DNA from: Erythrobacter sp.
GTDB taxonomy: Bacteria; Pseudomonadota; Alphaproteobacteria; Sphingomonadales; Sphingomonadaceae
DNA: 64,000 bases
Assembly: GCA_019739335.1 (NCBI GenBank)
Contig: CP073261.1
Coordinates: forward strand, 1,308,818 to 1,372,817
Reading direction: 5' to 3'
Shown here: positions 42,330-52,822 of the stretch, piece after piece
How the letters are laid out: each line of letters starts with the position of its first letter
Numbering within the stretch: position 1 is the stretch's first letter
Notes under the pieces: model-generated
The model's database searches: none
Told to the model about the DNA's origin: nothing
What the model saw: only the letters and a program-made list of their open reading frames with translations
Translations under genes and position numbers: made by a program

Positions 42330-43333
42330 TGACCGATTTTTCCGTTCTCGATCTCGTTCCGGTACGCGAAGGCAGCGGGATATCCGAAGCGATCCGCGAT
42401 GCGGGCAGGCTCGCTCAGGTGGCCGAGGAAGCGGGCTACAAGCGCTTCTGGGTCGCTGAACACCACGCCAGCCTCGGCATCGCGGGCGGGCCGACGGCCG
42501 TGGTGCTGTCGCATATCGGCCACGTTACCAGCACCATCCGCATCGGTTCGGGCGGAATCATGCTGCCCAATCACAATCCCTTCGTAATTGCCGAGCAGTT
42601 CGGCGCGCTCGAGGCGCTGTTTCCGGGGCGAGTCGATCTGGGGCTGGGCCGCGCGCCCGGGTCGGCGCCGATCATCGGCCAGGCGCTGCGCAAGGACCTG
42701 CACCGCGCGGCGGAGTATTTCCCGCAGGACGTGGTCGAACTGCGGGCACTGCTGACCGGCGATCTCGACCTGCCGATCACCGCCACGCCGGGCATGGGGG
42801 CGAATGTTGAACTGTGGATGCTCGGCTCGAGCCTGTTCGGCGCGCAGCTCGCCGCGCGACTGGGCCTGCCCTATGCTTTCGCCAGCCACTTCGCCCCGCG
42901 CCATCTGGACGAGGCGCTGGCCGTCTATCGCAGCGAATTCCGCCCCTCGGCTGCGCTGGAAAGGCCGCACGTAATGGCAGCGATGGGCGTGCTCTGCGCA
43001 CAGACCGATGCCGAGGCGCAGTATCTCGCCAGCAGCCAGGACCAGGCCTTCGTGGCGCTGCGCAGTGGCGATCCGGGCAAGCTGCCGCCGCCGGTGCGCG
43101 ATTACCGCGAGAGCTTGCCGCCGCAGTCGCGGATGATGCTCGAAGGCATGGATGAGGCCCGGGCGGTCGGTTCGCCCGAAACGGTGCGGCGGAAGATCGA
43201 GGCTTTCGTGCGGCGGACGCAGGCCGAAGAGATTATCTTCGCCGGAGCAACGCATGATCCCGAAGCGCGGATGCACTCGTTGCGGCTGACTATGGAGGCC
43301 TTGGCCCACTACCCTCAAACAAGTTTCTCTTGA
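42329..43333 (+). CDS. LLM-class flavin-dependent oxidoreductase
   Basis: A 334-residue luciferase-like monooxygenase. Typical blocks include SVLDLVPVREG at the start, FWVAEHH, IRIGSGGIMLPNHNPFVIAEQF, LGLGRAPGS and ELWMLGSSLFGAQLAA. Such proteins use FMNH2 and oxygen on many substrates; the target here is unknown. It overlaps the hydrolase stop by one base, so the two are co-translated, but its GC content is like the rest of the genome, unlike the hydrolase. Confidence 0.88.
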   Translation: MTDFSVLDLVPVREGSGISEAIRDAGRLAQVAEEAGYKRFWVAEHHASLGIAGGPTAVVLSHIGHVTSTIRIGSGGIMLPNHNPFVIAEQFGALEALFPGRVDLGLGRAPGSAPIIGQALRKDLHRAAEYFPQDVVELRALLTGDLDLPITATPGMGANVELWMLGSSLFGAQLAARLGLPYAFASHFAPRHLDEALAVYRSEFRPSAALERPHVMAAMGVLCAQTDAEAQYLASSQDQAFVALRSGDPGKLPPPVRDYRESLPPQSRMMLEGMDEARAVGSPETVRRKIEAFVRRTQAEEIIFAGATHDPEARMHSLRLTMEALAHYPQTSFS

Positions 43334-43446
43334 AACATTTTTCTCGCATCAGGGGTATCCCGGCGATAGAGGCGGGCCAAATCTTAGGCTAGAGCCGTAA
43401 ACCTAATGTCCGGAGTCGAAGGCCGGGCGAGCAGGAGAGACAGAGC

Positions 43447-46400
43447 ATGGCGAGCAACACCGGCAAGAGTGATGCGTCACCCGATCTCACCAAGGCGGAG
43501 CGCGGATTTGCTGAGGTTCTCGCCACCCGCATCAGCGGTTCGATCCTGCCCGGCGAAACTCCGCTCCAGGGCGCACGGCTGGAAGCCGCTGCTGCCTTCG
43601 TGATCGAAGCCGCGCGGCATCGCGAAGACGGCAAGCCCGCGATCCTCGTGCGCTCGGCTGCCGAGGGGCGGCGCTTCATGCGCATTGCCGTCATCAACAA
43701 GGACATGCCCTTCCTCGTCGATTCCATCGGTGCGGCGCTGGCTGCGCGCGGGCTGGCGATCGACGTCCTGGTCCATCCGGTCCTCCCCATCCGCCGCAAT
43801 GACGGCGCGCTTAGCGAACTTCCCGAAGGCGATGGTACGGGCGAGAAGAAGGAAAGCTGGGTCTATCTCGAAACTCCGCGCGTCGAGGCGAAGGAACGCC
43901 GGGCGCTGGAAAAAGAGTTGGAAGCGGCCATGCTCGATGTTCGCGCGGCCGTGGCCGACTGGCCGCAGATGCGCGCCACGATGGAAGAGGACGCCGACCG
44001 CATTCCCGACGCAGAGGGGGCGGCATTGCTACGCTGGTTCTCCGGCGGAATGTTGACGCAGCTCGGCCACGTTACCCGGCGGCGCGAGGGCAAGGAAAGC
44101 GACAGGCTCGGCATCTGCCGCCGCTCCACGCCCGATTTGCTATCGGACGAAGCCTATGAACGCGCCTTCGCCTGGTTCGACGGCGAGAACGGAAAACCGG
44201 GGTCCAAGAAGCCAGGGAGGGCGCCGCTGATCGTCAAGGCCAACCGGTTGAGCAAGGTGCACCGCAGGGTGCCGCTCGATCTGTTCGTGGTGCCGCTGGT
44301 GGAAAAGGGCCGGGTTGAAGCCCTGTCGGTCCACGCGGGAGTCTGGACCAGCGCCGCATTGGTCGCCGCGCCCGACTCGGTGCCGGTGCTCCGCCAGCAC
44401 CTGAAGTCGATGACCCAGCAGCTCGGGATCGAGACCGGAAGTCATGATTACAAGGCGCTGGTCCACGCACTCACCGTGTTGCCGCACGATCTGGTGATCG
44501 GCTTCTCGGACGAGGATATCACCTGCGTCGCTACGGCGATGATGAGCCTGGGTGATCGACCACGTCCGCGCGCCACGCTGGTTACCGCGCCGCTGGGCCG
44601 CCATCTGTTCGGTTTCGTCTGGCTGCCGAGGGATCTGCTCTCGACCACGGTTCGCGAACAGATCCAGGCGCTGCTGGAACGCGAGACCGGCGCGGTGACG
44701 CTCGACTGGAGCCTCACCGTCGAAGGTGGCAACCTTGCGCTGCTGCGCTACGTCATGGATTTTCGCGGTACCGAGCAGGAGCCGGATAATGCCGCCATCG
44801 ATGCTGCCTTGCAGGACATGCTGCGCGGCTGGGGCGATGCTGTGGAAGAAGCGCTGGCGCAGACGCTGGCGCCAGGTGGCGAAGCCGGGCGTGCCGCCGC
44901 GCTTGCCGCGCGTTTCGCCGCCAGCTTCCCGCTGTTCTATCGCACCACCTATGGTGCCAGCGAAGCGGCGGCGGACATCCTGCGACTGCGTCAGCTTTCC
45001 ACCCAATCAGAGAACGGCGGACTGGGCCGCGATGCGCGGCTCTATGCCTCGGCCAGCGACGGTGAAAATCGCCTGCGGCTGCGGGTTTACCAGCAGCACG
45101 GCTCACTGCCGTTGTCCGACGCCGTGCCTGCGCTTGAGAACTTCGGCTTCCGCGTGCTGTCTGAAGTGCCGAGCGAACTGAGCGGCGAAGACAGCGGCAC
45201 CATCCACGATTTCCTGCTCGGCCTGCCCGCGGGGATGGAGCCTGCAGCACTGATTGCCCGAAACGAAGTGATTGAGCACGCGATCCGCTGCGTGCTCAAT
45301 GGCAAGGCGGAGGACGACGTGTTCAACCGTCTGGTTATTTCCGCCGCGCTGGATGCGCAGGAAGTCGACTGGCTGCGTGCCTTCTACCGCTACCTGCGCC
45401 AGTCCAATATCGCATTCACCATCTACACCGTTGTCGATGCATTGGCCGGAGCCGCGAAGGTGACGCGCGGGTTGATCGACCTGCTGCGCACACTGCACGA
45501 TCCCGCGTTCAAGGGCGACCGCGCGAAAGCGGCGGAAAAGGTCGAAGCCGATATTCGCGCGGGCCTTGCCGAAGTGGTGGCGATCAATGACGACCGGTTG
45601 CTGCGCCGTTACTGGGACAGCTTGCGCGCGGTTCTGCGCACCAATGCCTTCGCCCCCGCCGCGAGGGATGCGCTGGCGTTCAAGTTCGACAGCACGCTGG
45701 TGCCCGGCCTGCCCAAGCCGGTGCCGTGGCGCGAGATCTTCGTCTATTCGCGCCGGGTGGAAGGCATCCACCTGCGCGCCGGGCCGGTGGCGCGCGGCGG
45801 CCTGCGATGGTCCGACCGGCGCGACGATTACCGCACCGAAGTGCTCGGGCTGATGAAGGCGCAGAAGGTCAAGAACGCGGTGATCGTGCCGACCGGCGCG
45901 AAGGGCGGGTTCTATCCCAAGCAACTGCCCAATCCGGCGCTGGATCGCGATGCCTGGGCTGCCGAGGGCAAGGAAAGCTACAAGCTGTTCATCCGCACAC
46001 TGCTGTCGATCACCGACAATATCGTCGATGACAAGGTGGTGCATCCCGAAGGCGTAGTGATCCACGACGGGGAAGATCCCTATTTCGTGGTCGCGGCGGA
46101 CAAGGGCACGGCGACGTTCTCGGACACCGCCAATGCGATCGCGCTCGAACGCGATTTCTGGCTCGGCGATGCTTTCGCCAGCGGGGGCTCGAACGGCTAC
46201 GACCACAAGGCGATGGGCATTACCGCGCGCGGGGCCTGGCTATCGGTGCAGCGCCATTTCAGCGAAATGGGCGTGAATGTTCAAGCAGATCCGGTGCGGG
46301 TGGCGGGTTGCGGCGATATGTCGGGGGACGTGTTCGGCAACGGAATGCTGCTCAGCCAGTCGATCAAGCTCGTCGCGGCTTTCGATCATCGGCATATTTT

Positions 46401-48216
46401 CATCGATCCCGATCCCGATCCTGCGGCCAGCTGGAAGGAACGCGAGCGGCTGTTCGGGCTCGACCGTTCCAGCTGGGCGGACTACTCGGAAAAGCTGATT
46501 TCCAAAGGCGGCGGCATCTACCCGCGCTCGCTCAAGCGGATCGAGCTTACCCCGCAGGCGCTCGAAGCATTGGGCATTCCTGAGACTGCGCTGAAAGACG
46601 GTGCGCTCGATCCCGAAAGCCTGATCCACCTGATCCTGCAAAGCCCGGTCGATCTGATCTGGTTCGGCGGCATCGGCACCTACATCAAGGCGAGCCACCA
46701 GAGCCATCTCGACGTCGGCGATCCGGCGAACGACGGCTTGCGCGTTGACGCGCAGGATGTGCGCGCGAAAGTGATCGGTGAAGGTGCAAACCTTGGCGTC
46801 ACTCAGGCCGGGCGGATCGAATTCGCGCTGGGCGGGGGACGGGTAAACACTGATTTCATCGACAATTCGGCAGGCGTCGACTGCTCGGATAACGAGGTCA
46901 ACATCAAGATCGCGCTGGCCGCCGCGCGCCGGGCCGGGAAACTTTCCGAAGAACGCCGCAACGCGATTCTTAGCGACATGACCGAGGAAGTTGCCGAACT
47001 GGTGCTGGAGGACAACCGCCTGCAGGCGCTTGCGCTATCCATTGCCGAGCGCGGCGGCAGCCGAGCGGTCGGCGCGCAGGCGCGGCTGATCGAAGTGCTC
47101 GAAGAACAGGGCGGCATGGATCGCTCCAATGAAGGGTTAGCCAACAGCGAAGGCCTCACGCGGCGCGCCGGTGAAGGGCGCGGGCTCACCCGGCCCGAAC
47201 TCGCCGTGCTGCTCTCGCATTCCAAGCTGGTGCTGCAGGATGCCATCGAAGGGAGCGCGCTGGCGGGCGACGCGGCGGCGGACCCGCTGGTGCTTGGGGA
47301 TTTCCCCCCGCAGATGCAGAAGCAGTTCACCAGGCAGGTGCTCGATCACCGGCTGCGCAATGAAATCGTCGGCACGGTTGTGGCGAACCGGATCGTCAAC
47401 CGGATGGGCATGGTCCACCCGTTCGAGCTTGCCGAAGAAGAAGGCGCAAGCCTTGCCGCCGTCGGCTCGGCTTTCGTGTCCGCCACCGCGTTGCTGGACA
47501 TGCAAGCAGTGTGGCAGATGCTCGACACTGCCGCCATGCCCGAAAATGCGCGACTGATGATGTTCGATCAAGCGGCAATGGCGTTGCGCGGACATATGGC
47601 GGACGCACTCCGGGCTGGGGGTGGGGCGCAATCGCCGTCACAGCTTGCTGACGAGATCGGTCCGATGGTGAGCGAACTGGTCGACAAGGCGGAAAGCCTG
47701 CTCGGCGTGGAAGCGCGCGCCCATATCGACGGGATTGCTGCGCGCATGGTCGAAGCGGGCGCGACTGAGGAGCAGGCGCAGGCGGTGGCGCGGCTGTTCG
47801 CGGTCGATGGCGCGATCGGGCTTGCCAAGTTGGCCAAAGATACCGGCGGCGAGCCGGTGGCACTCGCCAACGCCTTCATCGAACTGGGCGCGCTGTTGGG
47901 CATCGACTGGGCGCAGTCGCGCGCGGCCGTGATGAACCCGGCGGACCCGTGGGAGCGACTGCTGGTGGCGGGCCTCGCGCGCGATTTCCAGCAGATGCGG
48001 CTCGATTTCCTGCGCGGACTTGCGGGCGGGCCAAAGGGTCAATCTGGCAAGGCGGCGGGCGATCCTGAAACGCTGGTGTCCGGCTGGGCGGATCGCAACA
48101 ATTCCGCAATTGTGCAGTTCCGGCGGATGATCGCGCGGGCACAGGCGGCCAGCCCCGTCGCACCGGCGATGCTGGCGCAGATCGCCAGCCAAGCGCGCAA
48201 CGTGTTGCAGGGTTAG
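43447..48216 (+). CDS. Large NAD-specific glutamate dehydrogenase
   Basis: A 1589-residue NAD-GDH of the 180-kDa class (Bac_GDH, GdhB-like). It deaminates glutamate to 2-oxoglutarate and ammonium with NAD. The long N-terminal ACT-like regulatory part (about 1-700) is typical. The catalytic core shows GLRWSDRRDDYRTEVLGLM, VPTGAKGGFYPKQLP and the NAD domain with CGDMSGDVFGNGML. An intact C-terminal helical part follows. The gene stands alone behind a GAGCAGGAGAG ribosome-binding site. Confidence 0.96.
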   Translation: MASNTGKSDASPDLTKAERGFAEVLATRISGSILPGETPLQGARLEAAAAFVIEAARHREDGKPAILVRSAAEGRRFMRIAVINKDMPFLVDSIGAALAARGLAIDVLVHPVLPIRRNDGALSELPEGDGTGEKKESWVYLETPRVEAKERRALEKELEAAMLDVRAAVADWPQMRATMEEDADRIPDAEGAALLRWFSGGMLTQLGHVTRRREGKESDRLGICRRSTPDLLSDEAYERAFAWFDGENGKPGSKKPGRAPLIVKANRLSKVHRRVPLDLFVVPLVEKGRVEALSVHAGVWTSAALVAAPDSVPVLRQHLKSMTQQLGIETGSHDYKALVHALTVLPHDLVIGFSDEDITCVATAMMSLGDRPRPRATLVTAPLGRHLFGFVWLPRDLLSTTVREQIQALLERETGAVTLDWSLTVEGGNLALLRYVMDFRGTEQEPDNAAIDAALQDMLRGWGDAVEEALAQTLAPGGEAGRAAALAARFAASFPLFYRTTYGASEAAADILRLRQLSTQSENGGLGRDARLYASASDGENRLRLRVYQQHGSLPLSDAVPALENFGFRVLSEVPSELSGEDSGTIHDFLLGLPAGMEPAALIARNEVIEHAIRCVLNGKAEDDVFNRLVISAALDAQEVDWLRAFYRYLRQSNIAFTIYTVVDALAGAAKVTRGLIDLLRTLHDPAFKGDRAKAAEKVEADIRAGLAEVVAINDDRLLRRYWDSLRAVLRTNAFAPAARDALAFKFDSTLVPGLPKPVPWREIFVYSRRVEGIHLRAGPVARGGLRWSDRRDDYRTEVLGLMKAQKVKNAVIVPTGAKGGFYPKQLPNPALDRDAWAAEGKESYKLFIRTLLSITDNIVDDKVVHPEGVVIHDGEDPYFVVAADKGTATFSDTANAIALERDFWLGDAFASGGSNGYDHKAMGITARGAWLSVQRHFSEMGVNVQADPVRVAGCGDMSGDVFGNGMLLSQSIKLVAAFDHRHIFIDPDPDPAASWKERERLFGLDRSSWADYSEKLISKGGGIYPRSLKRIELTPQALEALGIPETALKDGALDPESLIHLILQSPVDLIWFGGIGTYIKASHQSHLDVGDPANDGLRVDAQDVRAKVIGEGANLGVTQAGRIEFALGGGRVNTDFIDNSAGVDCSDNEVNIKIALAAARRAGKLSEERRNAILSDMTEEVAELVLEDNRLQALALSIAERGGSRAVGAQARLIEVLEEQGGMDRSNEGLANSEGLTRRAGEGRGLTRPELAVLLSHSKLVLQDAIEGSALAGDAAADPLVLGDFPPQMQKQFTRQVLDHRLRNEIVGTVVANRIVNRMGMVHPFELAEEEGASLAAVGSAFVSATALLDMQAVWQMLDTAAMPENARLMMFDQAAMALRGHMADALRAGGGAQSPSQLADEIGPMVSELVDKAESLLGVEARAHIDGIAARMVEAGATEEQAQAVARLFAVDGAIGLAKLAKDTGGEPVALANAFIELGALLGIDWAQSRAAVMNPADPWERLLVAGLARDFQQMRLDFLRGLAGGPKGQSGKAAGDPETLVSGWADRNNSAIVQFRRMIARAQAASPVAPAMLAQIASQARNVLQG

Positions 48217-48252
48217 CTTGACGAGAGCACCTTTATTTCGCACCGCGCAGCC

Positions 48253-49476
48253 ATGAGCACATTCGATGTCGTGATCGTGGGGACAGGGCATGGCGGCGCG
48301 CAGGCGGCCATTTCCTTGCGGCAGCATGGATTCGAAGGTTCTATCGCGATGATCGGGCGGGACCGCGTTCCCCCGTACGAACGCCCGCCGCTGTCGAAGG
48401 AGTACCTTGCCGGCGACAAACCGTTCGAGCGGCTGCTGATTCGCCCTGAAGCGTTCTGGGCGGACAAGGCGATCACGCTGATGCTCGGCGAATCAGTCAC
48501 CAAGGTCGATCCCGAAGCGCACGAAGTGCTGCTCGGTTCCGGCAAGGCCGTTGGTTACGGACGGCTGATCTGGGCGGCCGGTGGTGATGCGCGGCGGCTG
48601 TCCTGCCCCGGCGCGCATCTCGATGGTGTCCACGCCGTGCGGGACAAGCGCGATGTCGACAATATGCTCGCCGATCTGGAACGTGGCGCGCGGCGCTTCG
48701 TGGTCATCGGCGGCGGCTTTATCGGGCTGGAGGCAGCGGCGGTGCTGCGCAAGCTGGGCTGCGAGGTCACGGTGGTCGAAGCGATGGACCGGGTGCTCAA
48801 CCGGGTGGCGGGCGAAGAGCTATCGCGCTTCTACGAGGCCGAACACCGCGCACACGGTGTGGACCTGCGGCTCGGCGTCGGGGTCGAGCGGCTGACCGGC
48901 GAGAGTCGCGTCACCGGCGTGGTGCTGGCCGACGGCGAGGAACTGCCCTGCGACGGGGTAGTGGTCGGCATCGGCATCGTCCCCGCTGTCGGACCGCTGA
49001 TCGCTGCGGGAGCCGCCGGGGCCAACGGCGTCGATGTCAGCGAGATCTGTCACACCAGCCTCGACCAGGTCTATGCCATCGGCGATTGCGCCGCCCATGC
49101 CAACCCCTATGCCGATGGTGCGGTGATCCGCCTCGAAAGCGTGCAGAACGCCCACGACATGGCCGGTACGGTGGCCAAGGCGATCTGTGGCGATCCGCAG
49201 CCGTATCATGCGTTTCCGTGGTTCTGGTCCAACCAGTATGACCTGAAACTGCAAACGGCGGGGCTGAACATCGGCTACGATGCGGCGGTCTTGCGCGGCG
49301 ACCCGGCGGAACGCAGCTTTTCGGTAGTCTACCTGAAGGAAGGGCGGGTGCTCGCGGTCGATGCCGTCAACCGGACCAAGGACTACGTGCAGGGCCGCAA
49401 GCTGGTGGAAGCGCGCGCGGTGGTCGATCCGGCTGACTTGGCTGATACCGAGAAGGCGCTCAAGGATTTGCGCTGA
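48253..49476 (+). CDS. Ferredoxin-reductase-type FAD oxidoreductase
   Basis: A 407-residue flavoprotein of the pyridine-nucleotide-disulphide class, like putidaredoxin or rhodocoxin reductase. FAD site: [21 protein letters not shown] site: [16 protein letters not shown]. Also [13 protein letters not shown] and [15 protein letters not shown] are typical. It has no redox-active cysteine pair, consistent with electron transfer to a 2Fe-2S partner. No ferredoxin or P450 gene is adjacent. Its stop overlaps queG by 17 bases (convergent). Confidence 0.88.
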   Translation: MSTFDVVIVGTGHGGAQAAISLRQHGFEGSIAMIGRDRVPPYERPPLSKEYLAGDKPFERLLIRPEAFWADKAITLMLGESVTKVDPEAHEVLLGSGKAVGYGRLIWAAGGDARRLSCPGAHLDGVHAVRDKRDVDNMLADLERGARRFVVIGGGFIGLEAAAVLRKLGCEVTVVEAMDRVLNRVAGEELSRFYEAEHRAHGVDLRLGVGVERLTGESRVTGVVLADGEELPCDGVVVGIGIVPAVGPLIAAGAAGANGVDVSEICHTSLDQVYAIGDCAAHANPYADGAVIRLESVQNAHDMAGTVAKAICGDPQPYHAFPWFWSNQYDLKLQTAGLNIGYDAAVLRGDPAERSFSVVYLKEGRVLAVDAVNRTKDYVQGRKLVEARAVVDPADLADTEKALKDLR

Positions 49477-50521
49477 GCTGTTCGAACGCCCAGTGTGCTG
49501 CTTCGCTCACGACCTCATCAGGATCGTGGCGCAACGGCTGAACCTTCCTCAGTAGCCCCAAATTGCCGCTATTGCCCGCCGCGATCAGGCAATTGCGAAT
49601 GAATCGGTTGCGGCCGATCCGTTTGATCGGGGAGCCGGAGAATTTGGCCCGGAATCCGGCATCATCCAGCGCCAGCAACTCCTCCAGCCTGGGCGCCAGC
49701 AGTTCCTCGCGCGGCACGAAAGCCGCATGGCGAGCAGCTGTATCGGCGAACTTGTTCCACGGGCATACTGCGAGGCAATCGTCGCAGCCGTAGATGCGAT
49801 TGCCCATCGCCTTGCGGAATTCTTCCGGGATCGGTCCCTTGTGCTCGATGGTGAGGTACGAAATGCAGCGCCGCGCATCGAGTCGGTAAGGGGCGGGGAA
49901 AGCATCGGTGGGGCAAGCCGTCTGGCAGGCATTGCACGAGCCGCAGCGGTCCGTTCCCGGCGCATCTGGCACCAGCTCCAGCGTGGTGTAGATCGCGCCG
50001 AGGAACAGCCAGCTGCCGTGTTCCCGGCTCACGAGGTTGGTGTGCTTGCCCTGCCACCCCAGCCCTGCCGCCTCGCCGAGCGGCTTTTCCATCACCGGCG
50101 CGGTATCGACGAACACCTTGAGCTGTGTGCCCGGCACTTCCTCGCAAAGCCACCGCGCCAGTGCCTTGAGCGCCTTTTTCAGCACGTCGTGGTAATCACG
50201 TCCCTGCGCATAGACCGAGATCCGCGCCGCCTCGCTATCGCCCTCGAGCGCCAACGGATCGACTTGCGGTGCGTAACTCATGCCCAGCGCGATCACGCTC
50301 CTCGCTTCGGGCCACATGCTTTGCGGGCCTTGCCGGACTTCGGCGCGGTCCTCCATCCATGACATTTCGCCGTGATTTCCATCAGCCAGCCACTGGTGCA
50401 GTCGCTCACTCCGCACGGGATCGTCCTGCGCCGGAGTAATGCCCAGCGCCGCAAAGCCCAGCTCCTGCGCTTTGGCCCGCAGGCGGTGTTCAAGTGAAAA
50501 GGTATCGGGCATGGTAACCAT
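49460..50521 (-). CDS. queG: Epoxyqueuosine reductase
   Basis: QueG reduces epoxyqueuosine to queuosine at position 34 of tRNA, using cobalamin and two 4Fe-4S clusters. The product is 353 residues. The cluster motifs are [16 protein letters not shown] and [13 protein letters not shown]. The start at 50521 ([12 protein letters not shown]) may alternatively be the second ATG. C-terminal HEAT-like repeat is present. The gene stands alone and is convergent with the flavoprotein gene. Confidence 0.95.
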   Translation of the reverse strand: MVTMPDTFSLEHRLRAKAQELGFAALGITPAQDDPVRSERLHQWLADGNHGEMSWMEDRAEVRQGPQSMWPEARSVIALGMSYAPQVDPLALEGDSEAARISVYAQGRDYHDVLKKALKALARWLCEEVPGTQLKVFVDTAPVMEKPLGEAAGLGWQGKHTNLVSREHGSWLFLGAIYTTLELVPDAPGTDRCGSCNACQTACPTDAFPAPYRLDARRCISYLTIEHKGPIPEEFRKAMGNRIYGCDDCLAVCPWNKFADTAARHAAFVPREELLAPRLEELLALDDAGFRAKFSGSPIKRIGRNRFIRNCLIAAGNSGNLGLLRKVQPLRHDPDEVVSEAAHWAFEQLSANP

Positions 50522-50566
50522 AACGCGGGACTATCCCGTTCATTCATAGGCATTAGCCGCTAAGGC

Positions 50567-51547
50567 ATGGATATGGCGACAGGTGAATTTTCGTCCGCCG
50601 AGGCGGCGACACGCCCCTTGGCGATCGAGGCGCGCGGGCTGGTCAAGCGGTTCGACAAGACGCTGGCAGTGGACGGGGTGGATATTTCCATTCCCGAGGG
50701 CGCGATTTACGGCATCCTTGGCCCCAATGGCGCGGGTAAGACCACCACGTTGCGGATGCTGCTGGGGATTATCGAACCCGACGCGGGCTATCGCCGGGTC
50801 TTGGGCGCAGACGATCCGCAGGATGTCGCGCGGCGGATCGGCTACCTGCCGGAGGAACGCGGGCTCTATCCGTCGATGAAATGCTATGAAGCGATTGCCT
50901 TCATGGGCGCCCTGCGCGGCTTGCCGCTGCCCGAAGGGCGCAAGCGGGCGAAGGAGCTGCTGGAGAATCACGGGCTGGGCCATGCGATCGACAAGCAGAT
51001 CCGCCAGCTCAGCAAGGGAATGGCGCAGACCGTGCAATTGCTCGGCACGCTGGTGCACGATCCGAAACTGGTGGTGTTCGATGAGCCGTTCAGCGGCCTT
51101 GATGCGATCAACCAGGGCAAGCTGGAAGTGCTGATCCGCGGGCTGGCCGAGCGCGGGACGACGGTGATCTTCTCTACCCATGTCATCGCCCATGCCGAAC
51201 GGCTGTGCGAAGGCATTGCCATCATCGCCGGGGGCAAGGTGCCCTTCGCCGGGCTGGTGGACGAAGCGCGTGACCGCATTCCGGCGCAAGTGCGGCTGGA
51301 AACCCGCAATGCCGACGGGCCGTGGCGCGCGGCGCTGCCCGCTTCTGCGCGGCGCGAAGGGGCGTTCTGGTACTTCCCGCTGCCCGAAAGCGGAGTTGAA
51401 CCGCTGCTCAAGGCACTGATCGAAGGCGAGGCGGGGATTCTCTCGCTCAGCATTGAACGCGCGGGGCTGCACGATGCCTTCGTCGCCATCGCCGGCGAAG
51501 CGGCCGCGCGTGACATGCTGGCGCAAAGCAATGGAGAACCGGCATGA
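50567..51547 (+). CDS. ABC transporter ATPase (ABC-2 exporter type)
   Basis: A 326-residue ABC ATPase with Walker A GPNGAGKTT, Q-loop region, signature LSKGMAQTV and Walker B LVVFDEPFSGLD. The C-terminal tail beyond about 230 is typical of NatA-like ATPases with a DUF4162-type domain. It overlaps the permease gene by four bases. The pair could export sodium, a drug or an envelope component; substrate unknown. Confidence 0.92.
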   Translation: MDMATGEFSSAEAATRPLAIEARGLVKRFDKTLAVDGVDISIPEGAIYGILGPNGAGKTTTLRMLLGIIEPDAGYRRVLGADDPQDVARRIGYLPEERGLYPSMKCYEAIAFMGALRGLPLPEGRKRAKELLENHGLGHAIDKQIRQLSKGMAQTVQLLGTLVHDPKLVVFDEPFSGLDAINQGKLEVLIRGLAERGTTVIFSTHVIAHAERLCEGIAIIAGGKVPFAGLVDEARDRIPAQVRLETRNADGPWRAALPASARREGAFWYFPLPESGVEPLLKALIEGEAGILSLSIERAGLHDAFVAIAGEAAARDMLAQSNGEPA

Positions 51548-52812
51548 GCAATGCAGCCATCGAAAGCGGCGGGCGGCTGTCGCTGTGGCGCGCGGCCTGG
51601 GTGATCGCCCGGCGCGATTTCACCGCGATCCTGTTCAGCCGCGCGTTCATCTTCTTCCTGCTCGGCCCGCTGTTTCCGGTGGTGGTGATGGTGCTGGCGG
51701 GCGGTGTGGGGGCGCAGGTCGAAAGCGAAGCGGCAGCCGCCGATGTCGGCATTGCCATGCAGGCGGATGATGTCGACGCGATGCTGGCGGCGCGCGAGGA
51801 ACTGGCGCAGCAAATGCCCGGAGCCTTCCCGCCGCTGGTCGAAGTCGCGCGGCTGCAACCGGGCGAGGATTATGACGCGCGCGGGGTGTTGGAGGATGGC
51901 GAGGGCAGCTTGGCCGCTATGGTCACTGGCTCCCTTAGTGCGCCCGTCCTCACGGCTACCGAAGGGCGCATCCAGCGCTGGCAGGGCACCATGGGGATGA
52001 TCGCCGCCCGCGCCGCAGATGGCCGCGCGCTCGCCTATCCGCCGGTCGAAACGCAAGTGGTGGTCACGAGCGGCGCGGCGGAGAATTCCGGCCGCTTGCG
52101 CACCGCGCAGGGCGGGCAAGTGCTGCTGTTCCTCCTGATCATGCTACTCGCCAGCATGGTGCTGTCCAATCTGGTCGAGGAAAAGGGCAACAAGATCATC
52201 GAAGTGCTGGCTGCGGCGATCCCGATGGACGCGGTTTTCCTCGGCAAACTGTTCGCCATGCTTGGCATTTCGGTGGTCGGCATCGCGGTGTGGGGCAGCA
52301 CGGCGGCGGCGATCCTCACGGCGGGCGGGCAATCGCTGTCCGACTATGCCAATCCCGGCGTTGGCTGGCCGATGTTCTTCGTGCTGTTCTCGCTCTACTT
52401 CGGGATGGGCTACTTGCTACTCGGCTCGATCTTCCTCGCGGTGGGCTCGCTCGCCACCACGGTGCGCGAAGTGCAGACGCTCTCGATGCCTGCCACGATG
52501 TTCCAGATCCTGGTGTTCTTTTTCGCCAGCCTCGCGGTAACCGACCGCGGGGGTGTGATCGAATATACCGCCATGGCATTCCCGCTCAGCTCGCCCTTCG
52601 CCATGGTGGCGCGGGCAGCGGCGGAAGAAGGGCTGTGGCCGCACCTGCTGGCGCTGGGCTGGCAGGCGCTTTGGGTGGCGATTTTCGTTCGCGGCGGGGC
52701 ATCCCTGTTCCGCAGGCGGGTGATGAAAAGCGGCCCGCGCGGTGCGAAACGCAGCGGTCTTTCGGCGGGGTTGGCGGGAATGTTCAGCAAGGGTAAGTCT
52801 GCCGCTGGATAG
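51544..52812 (+). CDS. ABC-2 permease (NatB-like)
   Basis: A 422-residue ABC-2 membrane protein. One helix near residues 29-50 is followed by a large extracytoplasmic domain to about 190, then five more helices such as VLLFLLIMLLASMVLSNLV and FFVLFSLYFGMGYLLLGSIF. This is the NatB/YhaP layout. It is coupled to the ATPase gene by ATGA. The direction is export by family. msrB follows 10 bases after it. Confidence 0.9.
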   Translation: MSNAAIESGGRLSLWRAAWVIARRDFTAILFSRAFIFFLLGPLFPVVVMVLAGGVGAQVESEAAAADVGIAMQADDVDAMLAAREELAQQMPGAFPPLVEVARLQPGEDYDARGVLEDGEGSLAAMVTGSLSAPVLTATEGRIQRWQGTMGMIAARAADGRALAYPPVETQVVVTSGAAENSGRLRTAQGGQVLLFLLIMLLASMVLSNLVEEKGNKIIEVLAAAIPMDAVFLGKLFAMLGISVVGIAVWGSTAAAILTAGGQSLSDYANPGVGWPMFFVLFSLYFGMGYLLLGSIFLAVGSLATTVREVQTLSMPATMFQILVFFFASLAVTDRGGVIEYTAMAFPLSSPFAMVARAAAEEGLWPHLLALGWQALWVAIFVRGGASLFRRRVMKSGPRGAKRSGLSAGLAGMFSKGKSAAG

Positions 52813-52822
52813 GATTTGTCGC